From NCBI RefSeq assembly GCF_965221685.1, contig NZ_OZ244907.1: a stretch of 64,000 nucleotides of DNA. One strand, given 5' to 3'. A program made the translations under genes and the position numbers. Below the pieces are notes generated by a model, which was given only the letters and a program-made list of their open reading frames with translations, was not told the DNA's origin and did not search any database. Below, in pieces: positions 59,201 through 64,000 of the stretch. Numbering within the stretch: the stretch's first letter is position 1; each line of letters opens with the position of its first letter. The DNA comes from Palauibacter sp022826685 (GTDB taxonomy: Bacteria; Gemmatimonadota; Gemmatimonadetes; Palauibacterales; Palauibacteraceae).

Positions 59201-60547
59201 GGTGCCGGCGGCGCGACGATGCCGGCGGTTCGCGCGCGATTCTACCACGGCGGCGAGGAAGTGCATCGGGTGGACATCCCGACCGCGACCGCCGAGATCC
59301 CGGTCGCCGTGGACGAGAGTTCGCTCGACCTGTCTTCGAACGAGGAAGTGCCCGGCTGGGTGATCCAGCCCGGACTGGAGATGGTGGTCGAGATCGATCC
59401 GGATGGAGCGCTGGATCCCGTACTCGGCGTACCGAAGCGCATCCCCGCCGAGGGGCGTTCCCGCGTCGACGTGCTCGCGATGCCTCCGCTCGATCTGACG
59501 GTGGTTCCGATGTTGTGGAGCGTGGTGCCGGACTCGTCGATCCTCGACATCACCGAGGGCCTCTCGACGGACGGCGAGCTTCTTGGGCCCGTGGGATCGC
59601 TGCTCCCGGTCGGGGAGTTCAGCGTCACCGTGCACGATCCCGTCGTGACGGAGAGCCGGAGCACCCTCGACCTGCTGGTCGAGACCCTGGTGATCCGCCG
59701 ACTCGAGGGAGAAACGGGCTATTACCTGGGCACGATGGCGGAGCCGTCCGTTTCGGTGGGTGTGGCGTACAACGGATACCCGGTCGCCTTCGGAGCGCCG
59801 GATCGACATACGTTCGTGCATGAACTGGGCCACAACATGAGCCTCCGTCACGCGCCCTGTGGGGGTGCCGGCGGCGCCGATCCGGCGTTCCCGCACGCGG
59901 AGGGATCGAGCGGCGCCTGGGGGTATGACTTCGAGCGGCGCGAGTTGGTCGATCCGAGTATCCCGGATCTGATGGGCTACTGCGAACCGAACTGGATCAG
60001 CGACTACTTCTTCACGCACGCGGCGCAGTTCCGACGCTACTACGAACGCGCCGGGACACGGGCGGCGGCCCGGACCCGAACGCTTCTCCTGTGGGGAGGG
60101 ATCGAGCCGGACGGAGCGCCGTTCCTGGAACCGGCGTTCGTCGTCGCTGCGCCCGTCGCCGCGCCGACGTCGGGCGGAGCCTACGAACTCAGGGGCACCG
60201 CGGGGGACGGCCGCGTGCTGTTCTCAACGAGCTTCGAGATGCCGGAGGTGGCTCACGGCGAGGGCGGATCGCGTTTCGCGTTCGCCCTTCCGGTCGAGCG
60301 GGAATGGGGCGATGCGCTCGCGAAGGTGACGCTCTCGGGACCCGGCGGCACGGCTACGCTGGACGCGGAGACGGATGCGCCCCTGGCCATCGTCCGCGAC
60401 CTGTCCAGCGGGCAGGTGCGTGGGATCCTGCGCGGGCCGCTCATGGGCGGGTTCGCGCGCGCCTCCGTGTCCAACCTGCTTTCCGACCCGGGCATCGAGG
60501 TGCTGGTGAGCCGCGGCCTGCCGGCGCGGGAGGCGTGGCGGCGCTGA
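56261..60547 (+). CDS. giant lipoprotein: BIG2 domains, plant-type LRR array and metzincin-like metalloprotease
   Basis: A 1428-residue product from ATG 56261 (GAGGG 5 nt upstream). A lipoprotein signal ends LSC. Two bacterial Ig-like (BIG2) domains follow (SISISPSVLRFEALGDTARLVAEVRD...ATVDATGLATAVRNGTASI, and a second copy). Three LRR blocks come next, each opening with W-containing units ending in DWHGV or SWHGV. The third has about 13 repeats of form LxxLxLxxNxLxGxIPxELGxLxx. Cys caps (LCAPADAALLAWLEG...C) close each block. The C-terminus has the zinc motif HELGHNMSLRH (H1187, E1188, H1191, H1197) and a Met-turn-like PDLMGYCEPNWISDY. An exported, possibly adhesive protease is likely; the combination is unusual. 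Confidence 0.85.
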   Translation: MIHRPGTVGGAATRKRSRHGWGLAVVVSVAAALSCGEDAVAPPSPPTEPGRPTSISISPSVLRFEALGDTARLVAEVRDRNGEVVRSARVTWESGDPSVATVDATGLATAVRNGTASIAAAAEGASGTAEVTVDQVVAALEVSPSSVDLALEDSLRLRVEAADANGHPVTDFGLVWRSTDESIATVDATGLVIGVGIGMATIRATSGAASADAGVEVLSGADADRLVLTTLFDVTDGAGWIHDENWLTDLPLADWHGVGVDDEGRVTELDLEANNLVGPIPVELSRLKRLRELNLIRNSLRGRIPPELGTLAHLEVLGLGINQLTGPLPPELGQLSRLRELHVYRNPLSGRIRGELANLDRLEKFVLYWTDIAGPVPQAFLRLERLKEVAALRTPVCVPGTAAFARWTEDIRIVEFEAHCNRRDVAVLTGLYRTTGGEDWHRSGGWGAGSVLEDWHGVGADSLGRAVALDLAGNGLAGRLPASLGELTRLTELRLGGNALTGPLPLALSKLPLREFHYVGTELCVPADERFQDWLRGLASHDGPGAQCSLTSREILETLYYATDGPSWKRNDNWLTNEPLGSWHGVEANTTGVVLRLDLPENGLAGEIPAEIGRFSALRVLDLGDNALRGSIPSDLGGLASLRQLLIGGNRLEGEIPPELGNLAALRQLVLEGNQLRGPIPAELGNLATLRTFDLSSNRLTGSIPSGLGRLSALTGLGLANNRLSGPIPAELGSLANLGWLSLWGNDLSGPVPAELGGLRNVSALWLSGNELTGPIPAEFGDLANLTNLWLNDNELSGSIPSELGSLANLRQFRAGSNELRGPIPRELGNLAALEHLFLGSNALTGPIPQELGSLASLTWLDLSANRFSGELPGELGELEKLNGLILNDNPGLAGPVPLSFGRLGSVGVFLAGGTDLCAPADAALLAWLEGRPQRRLARCIEAGEAESAAYLIQAIQSRTHPVPLIADDPALLRVFVAAAGAGGATMPAVRARFYHGGEEVHRVDIPTATAEIPVAVDESSLDLSSNEEVPGWVIQPGLEMVVEIDPDGALDPVLGVPKRIPAEGRSRVDVLAMPPLDLTVVPMLWSVVPDSSILDITEGLSTDGELLGPVGSLLPVGEFSVTVHDPVVTESRSTLDLLVETLVIRRLEGETGYYLGTMAEPSVSVGVAYNGYPVAFGAPDRHTFVHELGHNMSLRHAPCGGAGGADPAFPHAEGSSGAWGYDFERRELVDPSIPDLMGYCEPNWISDYFFTHAAQFRRYYERAGTRAAARTRTLLLWGGIEPDGAPFLEPAFVVAAPVAAPTSGGAYELRGTAGDGRVLFSTSFEMPEVAHGEGGSRFAFALPVEREWGDALAKVTLSGPGGTATLDAETDAPLAIVRDLSSGQVRGILRGPLMGGFARASVSNLLSDPGIEVLVSRGLPAREAWRR

Positions 60548-60572
60548 CGTCGATCCCGGGGCCGATCAGCGC
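60541..60572. terminator. hairpin at the end of the LRR-protease gene
   Basis: GCGCTGA (60541-60547, holding the TGA stop) and TCAGCGC (60566-60572) form a perfect 7-bp stem with TCG/CGA pairing possible inside the 18-nt centre, then TTCTC. It lies before the convergent fdhD. The arms match those of the palindrome at 20821-20860. Confidence 0.45.
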
Positions 60573-60600
60573 TTCTCAAGCAGGCGGATGAACTCGTGCG

Positions 60601-61437
60601 TCAGCCGACGCGGTGGCGCCCCGTGTAGATGTTGAATCCCGTCGGCTTCGCGAAGCCGATCAGCGTCATCCCGAACTCCGCGGCCACGTCGACGGCGAGG
60701 CTCGAGGGAGCGCCGACCGCCGCCACGATCGGAATTCCGGCGGCGAGCGCCTTCTGCATGATCTCGAAGGAAGCCCGGCCGCTCACGGCCAGCACCGTAT
60801 CGCCCAGCGGCAGATCTCCCTGGAGGAAGCGGTCTCCGATCACCTTGTCGAGCGCATTGTGGCGCCCGATGTCTTCGCGCAGGAGACGCAGTTCGCCGGC
60901 CGTGTCGAACAGGCCGGCCGCGTGCAGCCCGCCCGTCCGTTCGAACACCGGCTGACGGCGGCGAAGCGCTTCCGGGAGGGTGCGCACGACCTCCGCCGCG
61001 ACCGTCGGCCCCTCGGCCGGGATGGGGGCGCAGCCTTGAATCTCGATCGCCTCGAGAGACGCCTTTCCGCACACCCCGCAGCTCGAGGTCGTATAGAAGT
61101 TCCGGGTCAACTCGGCCGGGTCGAAGCGCGCCGTCTCGGTCAGGTGCGCGGTGACGATATTGTACTCCTGCGTTTCCACGTCGACGCAGTACCGCAGATC
61201 GGCAAGTTCGGACCGCTGCCCCAGCAGCCCCTCCGAGAATAGGAACCCGGCCGTGAGGTCGAAATCATCCCCCGGCGTCCGCATCGTCACGGCGACCTGG
61301 TGCTCTCCCCCATCCGCGGGCGCGATCCGGATCTCGAGCGGCTCTTCGACCGCGACGGCGTCGCGCCGCCTTCGGCTCGAGGCTTCGGACACGCGATCGA
61401 TGTCGACGCGGGCGGTGTTCCTTCGGGGCGTAATCAT
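60601..61437 (-). CDS. fdhD: formate dehydrogenase accessory sulfurtransferase
   Basis: A 278-residue protein. Family signature blocks: VAVEEPLEIRI near the N-terminus, RTPGDDFDLTAGFLFSEGLL, the catalytic cysteine pair C-x-x-C in TSSCGVCGKASLEAI, and FERTGGLHAAGLFDTAGELRLLREDIGRHNALDKVIGD. It also has VSGRASFEIMQKALAAGIPIVAAVGAPSSLAVDVAAEFGMTLIGFA. FdhD transfers sulfur to the molybdenum cofactor of formate dehydrogenase. It is divergent from the formate dehydrogenase subunit genes at 61564, which it should serve. Confidence 0.95.
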   Translation of the reverse strand: MITPRRNTARVDIDRVSEASSRRRRDAVAVEEPLEIRIAPADGGEHQVAVTMRTPGDDFDLTAGFLFSEGLLGQRSELADLRYCVDVETQEYNIVTAHLTETARFDPAELTRNFYTTSSCGVCGKASLEAIEIQGCAPIPAEGPTVAAEVVRTLPEALRRRQPVFERTGGLHAAGLFDTAGELRLLREDIGRHNALDKVIGDRFLQGDLPLGDTVLAVSGRASFEIMQKALAAGIPIVAAVGAPSSLAVDVAAEFGMTLIGFAKPTGFNIYTGRHRVG

Positions 61438-61563
61438 GGGCCGAAGTTACGGTGTCGAACTCCGGGGTGCCGGAGCAAGCGCTCTGTCGACGGTCGTGCC
61501 CGACGCCCATGAGGTGCCGGAAGTCGTTTGCCGCTATTCGTGTCGGCGGGTAACTATGACGGC

Positions 61564-63228
61564 ATGAACACGCCCTCGGACGCGGATCTGCTCGCGAAGT
61601 GGCGGACCCGGCCCGCTCCTCTGCTCCCCCTGCTGCATGACTTCCACGAGAGGGATGGGTTCCTCTCGGAGGAGTCGCTTCGAGCCATCTCCGAGGATCT
61701 GCGGATTCCGATCGCCGACCTCTTCGGCACGGTGACCTTCTACCACCACTTTTCGCGAGACCCCGAGGGTTACTCTCACCCCCGCGTCTGCACGGGGCCG
61801 ATCTGCGCTCTCGCGGGGGCCGACGAACTGCTGGCCGCGCTGCCGGACGCGCATGCGATGCCCTGCCCCGGTCGCTGCGACGAGCCGATTCCGGTTCTCG
61901 ACCGGGACCGGGTTCTCTGCGGAGCGACGGTTGCGGAACTCTCCTCCCGGCCTTCTCCCCTTCCGCCCGCGGTGCCGCCGGACATCGAGGAATGTGTGTT
62001 CGCGCACATCCGATCTCCCGGACGCGCCACCCTGGCGGGCTATCGGGCGACCGGCGGCTATTCCGGTCTGGAGAACGCCCTTCGCGGGGGGTCCGATGCG
62101 CTCCTCGATGTCATCGATGCGAGCGGTCTGGCGGGGCGGGGCGGCGCCGGCTTTCCCACGGGGCGGAAGTGGCGGGCCGTGGCGGAGGCCGCGGGGGAGC
62201 CGAAGACCATCGTCTGCAACGCCGACGAGGGGGAGCCGGGCTGCTTCAAGGACCGGGCGCTGATGGACTACGACCCGCACGCGGTGATCGAGGGGATGGT
62301 CGCCGCCGGCTTCGCGACGGGAGCCACGCGCGGGTTCATTTACCTCCGTTACGAGTATCCGGACACGCTGCGCATCCTGGAGACGGCCCTGGAGGAGGCC
62401 CGCGGCGCCGGGCTGCTGGGGCCGGACGCCTTCGGGCCCGGACGACCGTTCGACCTCTGGGTGCGCCGCGGCGCGGGCGCCTACATCTGCGGCGAGGAGA
62501 CGTCCCTGCTCAACAGTCTCGAGGGCAAGCACCCGTTTCCGCGCAACCGGCCGCCCTTCCCGGTGACGCATGGGTACGAGGACCTTCCCACCGTCGTGAA
62601 CAACGTCGAAACGCTGGCTTCCGTGCCCCATATCCTCGTGCACGGCGCCGACTGGTATCGGGATCTCGGGGTCGGGGACCACGCGGGCACGAAGGTGATT
62701 TCGCTCTCCGGGGACGTCGCTCGCCCCGGCAACTACGAAGTGCCCATGGGCTTCCCCCTGATGACGCTGATCGACGACTGGGCCGGCGGCGTACCGCACG
62801 GGCGGAAGATCCAGGCGGTGACGATGGCGGGGCTCTCGGGCGGCTTCCTGGCGGGAGATGATCTCGCCGTCACGCTGGACGAGCCCGACATCCGCTCGAA
62901 GGGGTCGTTCCTGGGCGCGGGCGGCATCATGGTCTTCGACGACTCCCGGGACATGATCGAGGTCGCCCATTCCGCGATGGAGTTCTTTGCCGAGGAATCG
63001 TGCGGCAAGTGTTTCCCCTGCCGCATCGGCACGCAGCGCCTCACCGAGCGCCTGCACGGCGAGGGCCCGCTCGAGATCGGCGCCTGGATCGACGAGGTGC
63101 ATGACCTCGGCGACACGATGATGCAGACGAGCGCGTGCGGACTCGGGCAGGCCGCTCCCCTCATCACCGAGAGCCTCATTCGCTACTTCCCCGATCGCAT
63201 CTCCAGGCACGTCGCCGGGTCCGTCTAA
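61564..63228 (+). CDS. fused NuoE-NuoF-type subunit of an NAD-dependent formate dehydrogenase
   Basis: A 554-residue fusion. The N-terminal ~130 residues are a NuoE/FdsG thioredoxin-like domain with [2Fe-2S] ligands C-x4-C (CTGPICALAG) and C-x3-C (CPGRCDEP). The following NuoF/FdsB part has the FMN/NAD motifs SGLAGRGGAGFPTGRKW and IVCNADEGEPGCFKDRALMDYDPH, then GAYICGEETSLLNSLEGKHPFPRNRPPFP. The [4Fe-4S] site is ESCGKCFPCRIGTQRL with a later Cys in QTSACGLGQAAP. It oxidises or reduces NAD(H) on behalf of the catalytic subunit that follows. Start ATG 61564; a TTG at 61528 is an alternative. Confidence 0.92.
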   Translation: MNTPSDADLLAKWRTRPAPLLPLLHDFHERDGFLSEESLRAISEDLRIPIADLFGTVTFYHHFSRDPEGYSHPRVCTGPICALAGADELLAALPDAHAMPCPGRCDEPIPVLDRDRVLCGATVAELSSRPSPLPPAVPPDIEECVFAHIRSPGRATLAGYRATGGYSGLENALRGGSDALLDVIDASGLAGRGGAGFPTGRKWRAVAEAAGEPKTIVCNADEGEPGCFKDRALMDYDPHAVIEGMVAAGFATGATRGFIYLRYEYPDTLRILETALEEARGAGLLGPDAFGPGRPFDLWVRRGAGAYICGEETSLLNSLEGKHPFPRNRPPFPVTHGYEDLPTVVNNVETLASVPHILVHGADWYRDLGVGDHAGTKVISLSGDVARPGNYEVPMGFPLMTLIDDWAGGVPHGRKIQAVTMAGLSGGFLAGDDLAVTLDEPDIRSKGSFLGAGGIMVFDDSRDMIEVAHSAMEFFAEESCGKCFPCRIGTQRLTERLHGEGPLEIGAWIDEVHDLGDTMMQTSACGLGQAAPLITESLIRYFPDRISRHVAGSV

Positions 63229-63344
63229 CAGCAGATTCCCGGACGGGGGACGAGGGCCGGATTTGTCGTGGCGGGCGCGATACGTCATTTTAGTCGGCCC
63301 GGCAGTTTCCAGCGGCGCAACGCCCCGGGCCTCCGGAGGTGGGT

Positions 63345-64000
63345 TTGAGCGACAACTCGGGTAACGGCGCAGGCTTCGATTTCGAGATCACGCTCGACGG
63401 CGCGAAGGTGGGCGTCCGTCGGGGCGAGAGCCTTTACGAGGTCTCCGAGCGGCACCGCAAGGAGATCCCGACGCTGTGCTACGATCCACGCCTGGAAGCC
63501 TTCGGTGCCTGCCGCCTCTGCATCGTTGAACTCGAGGGCGCCCGCAACCCCGTCGCCTCCTGCACCACGCGGGCGGAGCCCGGGATGCGGATGACGACCC
63601 GCTCGGCGCGGCTCGACATGCACCGCCGGGTGCTCATGGAGATGCTCGCCTCCGAGAACCGCGACACGGACGTCGATCCGCTTTCCGGATACGCCTCGCA
63701 GGAGATGGCGGTGCTGCTCGACCGCTACGACGCCCGGACGGGCCGTTTCGCCGGGGCCAGGTCCGGCCGCAGCCGGCCCGACGACGACAACCCCTTCATC
63801 CTCCGCGACTACGATAACTGCATCTCCTGCTATCGCTGCGTGCGCGTCTGCGCCGAACAGGAGGGCGACTACGCGATCTCGATCATGAATCGCGGGTTCG
63901 ACACGCAGATCACGACGGAGTTCGAGGGCCTGCTGGGGGACTCCGCCTGCACGTTCTGCGGGCAGTGCATACAGACGTGCCCGACCGGCGCGCTCGCGGA
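63345..64000 (+). CDS. formate dehydrogenase catalytic (alpha) subunit, N-terminal part; continues past the window
   Basis: The TTG at 63345 has GGAGG 5 nt upstream and opens SDNSGNGAGFDFEITLDG. The visible ~218 residues contain a [2Fe-2S] domain (LCYDPRLEAFGACRLCIVELEGARNPVASC). A His-Cys-type region (MHRRVLMEMLASENRDTD) may follow, then two [4Fe-4S] motifs, CISCYRCVRVCAE and CTFCGQCIQTCPTGAL. These match FdsA/NuoG-like formate dehydrogenase alpha subunits. The molybdopterin domain with its Cys or Sec ligand lies outside the window. It starts 116 bp after the NuoE/F-type gene, in the same direction. Confidence 0.9.
   Translation, partial: MSDNSGNGAGFDFEITLDGAKVGVRRGESLYEVSERHRKEIPTLCYDPRLEAFGACRLCIVELEGARNPVASCTTRAEPGMRMTTRSARLDMHRRVLMEMLASENRDTDVDPLSGYASQEMAVLLDRYDARTGRFAGARSGRSRPDDDNPFILRDYDNCISCYRCVRVCAEQEGDYAISIMNRGFDTQITTEFEGLLGDSACTFCGQCIQTCPTGALA

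Noticed and set aside
58676..60019. 447-residue minus-strand open frame opposite the LRR-protease gene
   Set aside because: It is antisense to repeated LRR codons and shows no independent coding signal.
61460..61475. CTCCGG-GGTG-CCGGAG hairpin between fdhD and the NuoE/F-type gene considered as a terminator
   Set aside because: It lies between divergent genes with no U-tract, so a terminator role is not supported; it is too short to call an operator.

Overview
The window is one continuous, gene-dense, GC-rich bacterial segment with no rRNA, tRNA, CRISPR array, insertion sequence or phage gene that I could see. The gene content suggests a Gram-negative aerobic heterotroph. It includes many lipoproteins and outer-membrane proteins (TonB receptor, DUF5916 barrel, beta-barrels), six-bladed propellers, FG-GAP/ASPIC proteins, a SUF Fe-S operon and frequent GTG/TTG starts. 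Gemmatimonadota is the best fit I can offer, but that is an inference from content and not from a marker gene.

Layout. 1-10 kb: an FG-GAP/ASPIC protein with a probable 3' frameshift, a SnoaL-like protein, a secreted amidohydrolase, a small protein paired with a trypsin-like protease, a DUF3311 + sodium:solute symporter pair, and small regulatory or zinc-ribbon proteins. 10-15 kb (minus): a lipoprotein, TonB receptor and PQQ dehydrogenase operon, then a DUF4342 protein. 15-21 kb: a TPR lipoprotein, a DUF5916 outer-membrane protein and a propeller. 21-25.6 kb (minus): quinone oxidoreductase, glpD, a lipoprotein, a 48-residue peptide and a DUF3179 protein. 25.7-33.6 kb (plus): a probable single transcript sufC-sufB-sufD-Rieske-sufS-sufU-rsgA-NUDIX-osmC. 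Its leader carries palindromes, an 18-codon upstream ORF and a terminator-like hairpin. 33.6-46 kb: M20 peptidase, PLP ammonia-lyase, glyoxalase-like protein, beta-barrel, S9 peptidase, M16 peptidase and isocitrate dehydrogenase. 46-54.6 kb (minus): a metal-associated outer-membrane protein, a His/Cys-rich protein, a PDZ protein, an anti-sigma factor and an ECF sigma factor, preceded by a tightly coupled four-gene cassette that looks like sphingolipid synthesis. 54.7-60.5 kb: a mercuric-reductase-like flavoprotein and a very large LRR-metalloprotease lipoprotein. 60.6-64 kb: formate dehydrogenase genes (fdhD; a fused NuoE/NuoF-type subunit; the start of the catalytic subunit, cut by the window edge).

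The most notable point is at the end of the suf transcript. The OsmC-family gene is interrupted by one in-frame TGA at the position of the family's catalytic cysteine. The frame continues with clear OsmC sequence to a normal stop, and a perfect 7-bp hairpin with a G-starting loop lies 26 nt after the TGA. This is best read as a selenocysteine codon with a bacterial SECIS element. The selenocysteine machinery is not in the window. A formate dehydrogenase, a family that often contains selenocysteine, begins at the right edge.
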